Below are positions 1 through 5,792 of a stretch of 10,467 bases of DNA, piece after piece. The DNA lies in contig NZ_DHXT01000191.1 of the NCBI RefSeq assembly GCF_002413825.1, positions 1 to 10,467 of the forward strand, given 5' to 3'. The stretch's first letter is position 1. Each line of letters starts with the position of its first letter. The DNA is from Rhodoferax sp. UBA5149. GTDB lineage: Bacteria; Pseudomonadota; Gammaproteobacteria; Burkholderiales; Burkholderiaceae_C. The position numbers and the translations under genes were made by a program. Under the pieces are notes generated by a model, which was not told where the DNA came from, did not search any database, and saw nothing but the letters and a program-made list of their open reading frames with translations.

Positions 1-1
1 A

Positions 2-70
2 CTAGCCACCGGCCTGCCCTATCCCGTGGTGAGCGACGGGGCCAACGAGGCGGCGATTGGCGCAGCATGA
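2..70 (+). CDS. C-terminal tail of an unidentified protein (5' partial)
   Basis: The frame starting at base 2 is open to a TGA at 68-70 and encodes about 22 residues ending in VVSDGANEAAIGAA. This frame has the high third-position GC expected of the host. Of the other two plus-strand frames, one hits a stop at bases 3-5, and the other reads as an Arg/Gly-rich string that looks less protein-like. I do not recognise the family from so short a tail. The stop codon overlaps an ATG in the ATGA arrangement typical of translational coupling, so the end of an operon is plausible. The tail lies in the same direction as the LuxR-type gene that follows after about 150 nt. Confidence 0.4.
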   Translation, partial: LATGLPYPVVSDGANEAAIGAA

Positions 71-147
71 GCCTTCTGCTGCGCCAGATCGACCTTCTCA
101 ACCGTGAACCTCGCCTGCTCCCCGCGCCGGATGAGCATGTTCATTGA
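67..147 (+). CDS. Possible 26-residue ORF overlapping the preceding stop (ATGA)
   Basis: An ATG at 67 overlaps the preceding TGA by four bases and opens a 26-codon frame ending at TGA 145-147. The peptide begins MSLLLRQIDLLNREPR and is mostly hydrophobic/charged with a proline-rich end. Its third codon positions are fairly GC-rich, as in real genes here, and ATGA coupling would give it translation without its own ribosome site. It has no recognisable domain and could be chance, or the product of a frameshift at the end of the upstream gene. Confidence 0.2.
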   Translation: MSLLLRQIDLLNREPRLLPAPDEHVH

Positions 148-149
148 CA
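144..149 (+). promoter_or_regulatory. Possible -35 hexamer for the LuxR-type gene
   Basis: A perfect TTGACA lies 70 nt upstream of the regulator's ATG, in the only gap before that gene. No convincing -10 hexamer sits 16-18 nt downstream (the positions read about GGATCG), so this is half a sigma-70 promoter at best. Confidence 0.2.
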
Positions 150-218
150 CTGCGTTAGCATCGGTGGGATCGTCATTTATCGCGTTGAGATCCTGTCGGT
201 ATTGTCTGGAGAAGACCC

Positions 219-1070
219 ATGGCCAGATTCTTTGATCCCTGTGAATTGCTCGCCTCGCAAAGACAATTGCGTGGCCAGTTGCTCGATCGACAAGGCGCCA
301 TTACGTGGCGTCACAGCCGGGAACTGGCGGCCCAGCTTCTGCTGCGGCTGGACGATCCTGACGCGTGCTGGCAATTTTCCGCCGAATGGATACGCGAGGC
401 CTTTGATGTCGAACGCGTGGATGGCGGGTACGGCAGCCCCGGCGCATTGACCTATGAGCCCGCGGCGGCCGAAGCGCGCAGCAAAGACATCGATGTGCCG
501 TCTCTACGCGGCGTACACATCAACAACTTCGACCCGGCGGTGATCCAATTATGGACATCTTCGCGTCCGATTGTTTATACGGATATCTCACAGGAAAAAC
601 TGTTCCGCAGCGACCTGAGAGAAAACCTGCTGGCGGTGGGCACCTATTCCAAAATTGCCGTTGCACTGCAGCATCAGGGCCATCGGTTCGGTCTGCTTTG
701 TATCGACCATGTCGAAAAACATTCCGACTGGCGTGCCGGGCAGTATGAGTGCTTCGACAACCTGTCGCGCGAAGTGTTGGGGCCTATTCTGTCGGCGTCT
801 GCACGCTTGGGCGACCCGGATGATGACCCCATCCCCACTGTGAACGGATCCTCCTTCGACGCCATCATGCAGCGACTGACACCTGCCGAAACAAGGGTCG
901 CGCGACTGGCCGCTTCAGGTATGAGTTACAAGGAAATTGCCAGGGCTTTGAACCGCTCGTTTTCCACGGTGGACCACCAACTGCGCAGTATTCGTCACAA
1001 GCTGGAAGTGACTTCCACCGCACGCTTGATCAAGATACTGTCGAGCCCGGCCCCTTCGGCCCGCCTCTGA
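219..1070 (+). CDS. LuxR-family transcriptional regulator with GAF-like sensor region
   Basis: A cytoplasmic transcription factor of 283 residues. The C-terminus (about residues 219-274) is a LuxR/GerE helix-turn-helix: LTPAETRVARLAASGMSYKEI, then the recognition-helix region SFSTVDHQLRSIRHKL. Residues about 95-195 resemble a GAF domain (PIVYTDIS, then LRENLLAVGTYSKIAVAL and HRFGLLCIDH), which in such regulators binds a small ligand. No receiver domain or phospho-acceptor Asp is seen, so it is probably ligand-controlled, not phosphorylated. The ATG at 219 is preceded by GGAGAAG (208-214), which supports this start. The next gene, in the same direction, encodes a cupin dioxygenase-like protein, so that gene is the obvious candidate target. 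The ligand is unknown. Confidence 0.88.
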   Translation: MARFFDPCELLASQRQLRGQLLDRQGAITWRHSRELAAQLLLRLDDPDACWQFSAEWIREAFDVERVDGGYGSPGALTYEPAAAEARSKDIDVPSLRGVHINNFDPAVIQLWTSSRPIVYTDISQEKLFRSDLRENLLAVGTYSKIAVALQHQGHRFGLLCIDHVEKHSDWRAGQYECFDNLSREVLGPILSASARLGDPDDDPIPTVNGSSFDAIMQRLTPAETRVARLAASGMSYKEIARALNRSFSTVDHQLRSIRHKLEVTSTARLIKILSSPAPSARL

Positions 1071-1083
1071 ACAATCCTGTGCG

Positions 1084-1105
1084 CTATCGCGAATCTTCGC
1101 AATAG
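1084..1105. repeat. 22-bp near-perfect palindrome downstream of the LuxR-type gene
   Basis: CTAT-C-GCGAA-TC-TTCGC-A-ATAG: nine of ten arm positions pair around a TC centre. It lies 13 nt after the regulator's stop and about 80 nt before the cupin ATG. It could be a dimer-binding operator or the first arm pair of a composite terminator. Confidence 0.5.
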
Positions 1106-1126
1106 ACGTTGTTCAACGTCTTCTTT
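1105..1126 (+). terminator. Perfect inverted repeat followed by a T-rich run: candidate terminator
   Basis: GACGTTG-TT-CAACGTC (1105-1120) is a perfect 7-bp inverted repeat directly followed by TTCTTT. As RNA it would form a 6-bp stem with a GUUC tetraloop and then a U-rich tail, resembling a modest intrinsic terminator for the LuxR-type gene. It shares its first base with the preceding palindrome, so an operator role is the alternative. Confidence 0.35.
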
Positions 1127-1137
1127 AATGTCGCGCC

Positions 1138-1156
1138 GTCGGATAACGATACCGAC
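1138..1156. repeat. Third inverted repeat ahead of the cupin gene
   Basis: GTCGG-N9-CCGAC arms (1138-1142 and 1152-1156), 18 nt before the cupin's AAGGAGA ribosome site. The arms are short, so this is a possible operator half-site pair or 5'-leader hairpin only. Confidence 0.25.
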
Positions 1157-1186
1157 AGAACACGTTCAACAACAAGGAGACCCACC

Positions 1187-1666
1187 ATGACCACCATGCC
1201 CCCTGCCATCCCCGGAATTCCCACCGTCGATCTTCGCAACGTATCGGACCTGCCGTTCGTGACCTTCATGGAAGGCCTGGATATTCAGGTTCTGCAAATT
1301 GACGTTGAGGCCGGTTTGTGGGTGGTACGCGCCCGGTTTGCACCCGGCGTTACGCTGCAGCGCCACAAACATACCGGCGAGGTATTTGCAATTACTTTTT
1401 CCGGCTCATGGAAGTACCTGGAGTACCCGGAGCTCAACATTGCCGGCTCGTATTTGTTCGAGCCCGCGGGATCGATCCATACCTTCCACGTACCCGCCAC
1501 CAACACCGAAACGACAGAAGCCTGGTTTGCCATTCGTGGCGCCAACCTCAATCTGAACGATAACGGTGATGTGGAGAGTGTCTGGGATGCCAAATTCATT
1601 CTCGATACCTACCTGGCCTTGTGCGAGCTGGCAGGTCACCCACGGCCCAAGGTCATCGGAATCTGA
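1187..1666 (+). CDS. Cupin protein of the 2,4'-dihydroxyacetophenone dioxygenase family
   Basis: A 159-residue single-domain cupin. The family enzyme cleaves the side chain of 2,4'-dihydroxyacetophenone with O2 using a non-haem iron centre. The first cupin motif is GVTLQRHKHTGEVFAI, giving likely metal ligands His60 and His62. The second is AGSYLFEPAGSIHTFHVP, giving His98, with a possible acidic ligand at Glu79 or Glu82. The tail, with AIRGANLNLNDNGDVE and a C-terminal PKVIGI, also fits this family. The reading frame extends upstream to a TTG at 1109, but the ATG at 1187 has AAGGAGA (1174-1180) at ideal spacing and is chosen. The gene follows a LuxR-type regulator and ends 3 nt from the convergent GST stop. 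Membership in the family is well supported. The actual substrate is not, because many homologues are uncharacterised cupins. Confidence 0.85.
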   Translation: MTTMPPAIPGIPTVDLRNVSDLPFVTFMEGLDIQVLQIDVEAGLWVVRARFAPGVTLQRHKHTGEVFAITFSGSWKYLEYPELNIAGSYLFEPAGSIHTFHVPATNTETTEAWFAIRGANLNLNDNGDVESVWDAKFILDTYLALCELAGHPRPKVIGI

Positions 1667-1669
1667 CGG

Positions 1670-2281
1670 CTATGCCCCGCTCTTGGCAATCGCGCGCTGG
1701 TAGGCGGGGCGTGCTTCGATCAGATCGACAAAGCGGGTCAGGTTGGGGTAAGCGTCGCGCCCTACGCCCTTGACCGCAATCTGTGCAATGAATGAAATTT
1801 GCACGTCCGCGCCGCTCAACGAGTCACCGACAAAGTAGTCTCGTTTTTCCAGTTCCCGGTCCAGAAAGCCCAAGTGGTTTTGCAGCTCACTTTCGATGCG
1901 CGGGTGCAGCGGGGCACCGGCTTCGCCCAGACGCCCGACGTAGAGCTTGAGCATCAACGGCAGCATGGCAGAGCCTTCAGCGTAGTGCAGAAACTGCATG
2001 TAGCGGTTGTAGTCTGGCGTGCCCATCGCTGGTGCAAAACTGCCGTTGCCATACTGGCGGGCCAGGTATTCAATGATGGCGCCGGACTCGATAAACACCT
2101 CGCCGTTGTCGCGCAACACGGGCGCCTTGCCCAGCGGGTGGATCTGCTTGAGCTCCGGCGGTGCAAGCCGCGTCGTGGCGTCGCGCCGGTAACTCAACAC
2201 TTCATAGGGCTCGCCCAGCTCTTCGAGCATCCAGGTAATGCGGCGTGAGCGTGATTCATTCAAGTGGTGTATTTCGATCAT
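1670..2281 (-). CDS. Glutathione S-transferase family protein
   Basis: A soluble 203-residue GST with the normal two-domain length. Residues 1-78 form the thioredoxin-like glutathione-binding domain. It starts MIEIHHLNESRSRRI, where Ser10 or Ser12 is a likely catalytic residue. It continues with HPLGKAPVL, whose Pro54 is the usual cis-proline, and ESGAIIEYL, whose Glu65-Ser66 contact the glutathione gamma-glutamyl group. Residues about 85-203 form the helical domain, with the N-capping/structural motif LSGADVQIS (Asp149). The frame is open up to 2371, but the ATG at 2281 follows AAGGAA at good spacing and begins exactly where the GST fold begins. The electrophilic substrate cannot be read from sequence. 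The gene is convergent with the cupin gene and divergent from the P460-like gene. Confidence 0.92.
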   Translation of the reverse strand: MIEIHHLNESRSRRITWMLEELGEPYEVLSYRRDATTRLAPPELKQIHPLGKAPVLRDNGEVFIESGAIIEYLARQYGNGSFAPAMGTPDYNRYMQFLHYAEGSAMLPLMLKLYVGRLGEAGAPLHPRIESELQNHLGFLDRELEKRDYFVGDSLSGADVQISFIAQIAVKGVGRDAYPNLTRFVDLIEARPAYQRAIAKSGA

Positions 2282-2371
2282 GGGATTCCTTGGGTTGAGA
2301 AAAAAAGGCAGTGTTGAACCAAAAACATTCCCGATTGTTGACGGCGATGGATTGGTGGTCCAGTCCCGCAC

Positions 2372-2385
2372 TTGACACGCATCAA
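2372..2385. promoter_or_regulatory. FNR/Anr-type (CRP/FNR family) binding site
   Basis: TTGAC-ACGC-ATCAA matches the FNR consensus TTGAT-N4-ATCAA at nine of ten defined positions, and CTTGA/TCAAG arms extend the symmetry by one pair (2371-2386). It lies in the divergent GST/P460-like intergenic region, centred about 157 nt before the cytochrome ATG and about 97 nt before the GST ATG. Relative to a start site expected from the TATAAT at 2448 it would be near -81, a position used by class I FNR/CRP activators. Regulation by O2 or NO would suit a P460-like cytochrome. The assignment is inferred from sequence match. Confidence 0.45.
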
Positions 2386-2447
2386 GAACATTCGGACTTG
2401 GATTTCACCGATCACCGCCAGCTGCAAGCAAAGAATTCGATCCGCAG

Positions 2448-2476
2448 TATAATTCAATTGCTCACAATATAATTGT
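2448..2476 (+). promoter_or_regulatory. Twin TATAAT -10 boxes with an overlapping ACAAT/ATTGT palindrome
   Basis: Two perfect TATAAT hexamers (2448-2453 and 2468-2473) lie 20 nt apart in a strikingly AT-rich stretch 60-90 nt before the P460-like ATG. Neither has a good -35 at 16-18 nt, as expected of activator-dependent promoters. The second box sits inside the perfect inverted repeat ACAAT-ATA-ATTGT (2464-2476), a possible repressor site that would occlude it. Confidence 0.4.
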
Positions 2477-2535
2477 TGGCAATTTTATTGCACTTTATCC
2501 ACGCCTTATGGCGCCCATTTTTAAGGGTTCGCATC

Positions 2536-3156
2536 ATGATGACTAAAAATTACAGCCTTTCCTCGCTGTGGCGCGGCGTCGCCGCCGGCATGGCCTTACT
2601 GCTTGCCGGCAGTGCATTCGCCGCGCAAGCGGGCGATGAGAAAAAGATCAGCATCGACAACAAAACCTTCCACTGCATCACCGACATGACGCCGGTGCGC
2701 CATTTCTACGTGGACAACCTGCTGGGCAAGCTCAAGGAAACCGTTGCGGTCGCCAAGTCGGAGAATGGTGGCATCTATCCGCCCGGCTCGGTGGTGCAGC
2801 TGGTGCCTGGCGAAGTGATGGTGAAGCACGATGCGGGATACAACGCCGCCACCCGCGACTGGGAGTATTTCGAGCTGGACGTGTCCAAAGAAGGCTCATC
2901 CATCCACAAACGTGGTTTCACTGATGTGGTCAACCGCTTTGGTGGCAACTGCTTCACCTGCCACATCAAGGCTCGCCCTGAGTTTGATTCGATCTGCGAA
3001 GCCGGTCATGGCTGCGAAACCATTCCGATTTCCCGCGCCATGATTCACGCCATTCAAAACAACGATCCGCGCTGCAAATCGCATCAGCTGACCGAAGAAG
3101 ACATCAAGGCCCTGAAGCAGCTCGAGGCCTTTCAAAAGGCTTCCGCCGCCAAGTAA
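2536..3156 (+). CDS. Exported P460-like c-type cytochrome
   Basis: A 206-residue predicted periplasmic haem protein. Residues 1-30 form a Sec signal peptide: Lys4, a hydrophobic core GVAAGMALLLAGSAFAA, with cleavage near AFAA. Residues 80-138 resemble the cytochrome P460 fold (GSVVQLVPGEVMVKHD, then TRDWEYFELDVSKEG). FGGNCFTCHIKARPEF then carries one c-type haem site, C139-F-T-C-H143. P460-family proteins oxidise hydroxylamine or detoxify NO-type nitrogen species, or act as cytochrome c'-beta; which applies here is unknown. Four further cysteines (47, 154, 160, 180) are unusual. The frame extends to 2473, but ATG 2536 has AAGGG upstream and begins the signal peptide (ATG 2539 is an alternative). 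It appears monocistronic, behind an FNR-like box and ahead of a strong hairpin. Confidence 0.75.
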   Translation: MMTKNYSLSSLWRGVAAGMALLLAGSAFAAQAGDEKKISIDNKTFHCITDMTPVRHFYVDNLLGKLKETVAVAKSENGGIYPPGSVVQLVPGEVMVKHDAGYNAATRDWEYFELDVSKEGSSIHKRGFTDVVNRFGGNCFTCHIKARPEFDSICEAGHGCETIPISRAMIHAIQNNDPRCKSHQLTEEDIKALKQLEAFQKASAAK

Positions 3157-3180
3157 GTCACGTCTCGTTTCAATCGCTCA

Positions 3181-3214
3181 ATGCCGTGCCCGGCTACCCA
3201 GCCCGGCACGTCAT
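3181..3214 (+). terminator. Long stem-loop after the P460-like gene
   Basis: A 34-nt hairpin begins 24 nt after the stop: ATG, CGTGCC and GGC on the left pair with GCC, GGCACG and CAT on the right. That gives twelve base pairs with two single mismatches and loop TACCCA. There is no T-run on either side, so it is not a textbook intrinsic terminator. It may still stop or stabilise the upstream transcript. Confidence 0.5.
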
Positions 3215-3310
3215 GAGGGAGATGGCGCTTGCCGTCCCAACCCAAAGACCAGATACTCGGGCAGCGGAGGCCGGATATTCTGGCCCCCTTAAGCACAAAA
3301 GGTGGGAACA

Positions 3311-4048
3311 ATGAGTGAGTTTTCCGGCAGAGTTGCAGTAGTGACGGGATCAACCAGCGGTATCGGCGAGGCAATCGCCCGTCGCCTGTCAGAACTCGGC
3401 GCGTCCGTCGTCATCAATTCGGCGTCGTCCGTTGAAGCCGGCGAAAAATTGGCCAAAGAGCTCGGCGATAACGCCCTTTACGTACAGGCCGACATCAGCG
3501 ACAAGGCGTCTGGCGAGCGACTGCTCGCCGCCACACTGCAGCGCTTCGGAAAACTGGACATTCTGGTGAACAACGCGGGCTGGACCACTGTCGTGCCCCA
3601 TCATGATCTGGAGGCCCTGACCGACGACATCTTTACGCGCACCTTTGATGTCAACGTGATAGGCACCTGGATACTCACGAAGGCAGCGATGCCCTACCTC
3701 AAACAAAGCGACGACGGCAACGTCGTCAACATCACCTCCGTTGCGGGCGTGCGCCCGGTCGGTAGTTCGATTGCGTATTCGATGACCAAAGCGGCGCTCA
3801 ACCACATGACTTTATTGCTGGCCAAGTCTTGTGGACCGGTGCGCGTGAACGCCGTCGCGCCCGGCCTGGTGGAGACACCGTGGACCAAGGATTGGCAGGC
3901 GCAACATGACGGCGTCAAGGCCATGGCGCCGCTCAAACGCTCGGCCACCCCTGACGACTGTGTGCAAGCAACCCTTGGCCTGCTGCGAACCCGTTACGCC
4001 ACAGGGCAAATCTTTGTCGTCGACGGCGGACTCACCTTGGTGCTGTAG
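3311..4048 (+). CDS. Short-chain dehydrogenase/reductase (SDR), classical type
   Basis: A 245-residue cytoplasmic NAD(P)-dependent oxidoreductase, typical classical-SDR length. The Rossmann fold opens with TGSTSGIG (12-19), followed by NNAG (87-90). The full catalytic tetrad is present: Asn115, Ser143, Tyr156 and Lys160 in the YSMTK motif. The PGLVETPW stretch and C-terminal VVDGGLTLVL fit 3-oxoacyl-ACP-reductase-like and sugar/alcohol dehydrogenase relatives. Cofactor and substrate are not determined; a serine (Ser37) follows the second beta-strand where NAD enzymes often have Asp. A GTG at 3302 is in frame, but ATG 3311 is better placed after AAAAGG (3297-3302). It converges with the TetR gene and may take part in the same acyl or alcohol metabolism as the cassette beyond TetR, but that is inference. 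Confidence 0.92.
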   Translation: MSEFSGRVAVVTGSTSGIGEAIARRLSELGASVVINSASSVEAGEKLAKELGDNALYVQADISDKASGERLLAATLQRFGKLDILVNNAGWTTVVPHHDLEALTDDIFTRTFDVNVIGTWILTKAAMPYLKQSDDGNVVNITSVAGVRPVGSSIAYSMTKAALNHMTLLLAKSCGPVRVNAVAPGLVETPWTKDWQAQHDGVKAMAPLKRSATPDDCVQATLGLLRTRYATGQIFVVDGGLTLVL

Positions 4049-4136
4049 CAGGCGCCAGTTTTTGCATCACGCCTCATCGGGTTCACCTGGCTGGTATTCA
4101 GCACTTGCCACGACAGAACCGGTCATGGCTCGGAAA

Positions 4137-4715
4137 CTATGCCAAGCCCAACTGCATCACTGCCGTTTGGACGCTGGACTCCAGCAAACTGATACGCAAA
4201 CGCTCGTTGTCAAGGGTCCTTGCGATAGCTACCGTGCCAATCAGCATCGCTGTCACCGACAGTACGGTTGCCTCGCTACAGTTGGAGTACGTCTGGGCGA
4301 GTTCCCGGATATGCGTGTTCATCGCAGCGAACGACGCCGTGTAGGCCGCTCTGACCTCCGGCTCGCGGCGAACAACGTCTGTCGCGAGGAAGGCGAGGGG
4401 GCACGGCCAGTCCGTTTTTGCGGACGTATCCTTGCAAAGGTAGGAGGTCAGCAGCTCCAAAAGCCAGGCTTTCTCGCTCAAATGGGTTGGCCGATCCCCA
4501 GCCAGTCGGCTTTGCATGGCAGCCTGCGCGATGGCTGCGCCATAAAGCTGGCTCTTGCTCTGAAAGTGCGCATAAAAGGCGCCACGGGTTAACTGGCAAT
4601 CCCGCATGATTCTGTCAATCGATGTGGCGTCAAAACCTCTGGCAATGAAAAGCTTGTAAGCGCAGGCAAGAATCTTCTCGCGGGTTTTGGCGGCGTGGTG
4701 TTTCGGATAAGGCAT
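4137..4715 (-). CDS. TetR-family transcriptional repressor
   Basis: A 192-residue one-component regulator. Residues 11-58 are the TetR DNA-binding domain: TREKILACAYKLFIARGFDA, then the recognition region LTRGAFYAHFQSKSQLY. The rest is a helical ligand/dimerisation domain with the segment WPCPLAFLATDVVRREPEV (103-121), common in TetR proteins acting on hydrophobic or electrophilic compounds. It contains Cys40, Cys94, Cys105 and Cys146, so redox or thiol-reactive ligands are possible. GAGAG sits six bases before the ATG at 4715. The gene is divergent from the alpha/beta hydrolase and crotonase genes, and the intergenic DNA carries repeated motifs. TetR regulators usually control a divergent neighbour and themselves, so that cassette is the probable target. 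Confidence 0.92.
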   Translation of the reverse strand: MPYPKHHAAKTREKILACAYKLFIARGFDATSIDRIMRDCQLTRGAFYAHFQSKSQLYGAAIAQAAMQSRLAGDRPTHLSEKAWLLELLTSYLCKDTSAKTDWPCPLAFLATDVVRREPEVRAAYTASFAAMNTHIRELAQTYSNCSEATVLSVTAMLIGTVAIARTLDNERLRISLLESSVQTAVMQLGLA

Positions 4716-4739
4716 CGCGTGCTCTCGTATTTGTCACTG

Positions 4740-4855
4740 GATCATGTTGCTATTGGGTTAAAAGTACATCCATAGTCGAGGGCGCTTGACGCCAAGCCCT
4801 GAATATGTTCTTGATCATATTGTCAAAGTTGTTAACGTTGCCATTGATTGTCAAA
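4740..4855. promoter_or_regulatory. Repeat-rich TetR/hydrolase intergenic control region
   Basis: In this divergent region GATCAT(G/A)TTG occurs twice (4740-4749 and 4813-4822), 73 bp apart, about seven helical turns. ATTGTCAAA occurs twice (4819-4827 and 4847-4855). AATATG-N8-CATATT forms an inverted repeat (4802-4821) overlapping the second GATCAT copy. These are candidate TetR operators. I find no clean sigma-70 promoter pair. TTGTCA at 4820-4825 could serve as a -35 for the hydrolase, but the -10 at 17 nt (ATTGAT) is poor. Confidence 0.35.
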
Positions 4856-4906
4856 AATCACACGCACCGAGATTGACCTTGACCGAACCCCTCCTACTGG
4901 AATCAC

Positions 4907-5764
4907 ATGCTGCTTAAATTTACCCGACATCTTGTCAAATGGGTTCCCGACAGGGCCGCGATTCGCATCGTCCGTTTCCTGGCGACCAGAAGCCAGCGCC
5001 CCTCCATTTTGCCGCCCCAACAAGAAGCAATGGCTAAAGCCAGCGTGTTGCACTATGGCCCCGACAATCAGAATGTCGCTTGGGTCTGGGGCGATGGGCC
5101 ATTGGTTATCTTTGTGCATGGATGGAACGGCCGCGCCGCGCAACTTGCGCCACTGGCATCAACCATTGCCGAACTGGGCTTCAAGTGCGTGGCCATTGAC
5201 GTCACGGGTCATGGGAGCTCGCCGCAGCGACATACCGACTGGGAACATTTCATTGTGGATATTGCGGCACTGACGCAATCGCTTCATCAGGAAGTCTATG
5301 CTTATGTGGGTCATTCGGCTGGAGCGCTGACCATGATGGCGGCACGCGGTCTGAAAAACATTGGGGCCAGTCGCTACGTCTGCATTTGCGCGCCTTCGCA
5401 CCCCTTCCCGCCCATTGAGGTCATCCGAAAAAAACTCGGTCCTCGAAACCGGGTGCTGGAACTTTACAAAAACTACATTGCAGGGCAGTTCAATGACACG
5501 TGGGAGCGCTTGAGTACCGGGCGTTCTTTTACCAACACGGGATCGGATCTCTTGCTGTTCTACGATGAATCGGATCGTTTTGTTAATCACACCGAAGGCG
5601 ATAAAATTCGGTCCCTCTGCCCTGGCGCGCGCCTGATAAAAACCAGTGTCTATGGGCACATGAAAATCCTGATGGCCCCTGAATTGACCCAGGCGATAGG
5701 CGAGTTCTTGAACTTGGAACTTCGCCCTCACAGCGCAGAATTCATTCCTTTTCAATTGACCTAG
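4907..5764 (+). CDS. Alpha/beta-hydrolase fold protein
   Basis: A 285-residue predicted esterase, thioesterase or lipase-like hydrolase. The fold is clear: HGWNG (71-75) is the oxyanion-side loop, AIDVTGHGSS follows strand 4, and GHSAG (135-139) is the nucleophile elbow with Ser137. DESDRFV supplies a likely acid at Asp223 (or Asp220), and YGHMKIL supplies His251, completing the triad. A basic amphipathic stretch of about 45 residues precedes the fold and might associate with membranes or form a lid. There is no signal peptide, so it is probably cytoplasmic. The ribosome site before ATG 4907 is weak (GGAAT). The crotonase gene follows after 28 nt, in an apparent operon divergent from TetR. 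The substrate is unknown; an acyl-CoA or ester is suggested by the partner gene. Confidence 0.88.
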   Translation: MLLKFTRHLVKWVPDRAAIRIVRFLATRSQRPSILPPQQEAMAKASVLHYGPDNQNVAWVWGDGPLVIFVHGWNGRAAQLAPLASTIAELGFKCVAIDVTGHGSSPQRHTDWEHFIVDIAALTQSLHQEVYAYVGHSAGALTMMAARGLKNIGASRYVCICAPSHPFPPIEVIRKKLGPRNRVLELYKNYIAGQFNDTWERLSTGRSFTNTGSDLLLFYDESDRFVNHTEGDKIRSLCPGARLIKTSVYGHMKILMAPELTQAIGEFLNLELRPHSAEFIPFQLT

Positions 5765-5792
5765 AACATCGACCACACGGCAGGAGCGCACG

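Noticed and set aside
3269..3285. GGCC-N9-GGCC symmetry upstream of the SDR gene
   Set aside because: GGCC is self-complementary and common at this GC level. The inner bases do not pair.
3906..4592. Long plus-strand open frame of 228 codons
   Set aside because: It overlaps the end of the SDR gene and nearly all of the TetR gene on the other strand. Both of those have clear family motifs, and this frame has none.
4873..4884. Tandem TTGACC hexamer before the hydrolase gene
   Set aside because: Only two copies, too short to call a repeat element and not in a position fitting a -35 with a visible -10.
5159..5791. Minus-strand open frame of 210 codons
   Set aside because: It is antisense to the alpha/beta hydrolase, which has an intact catalytic triad. 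No motif or good ribosome site was seen.
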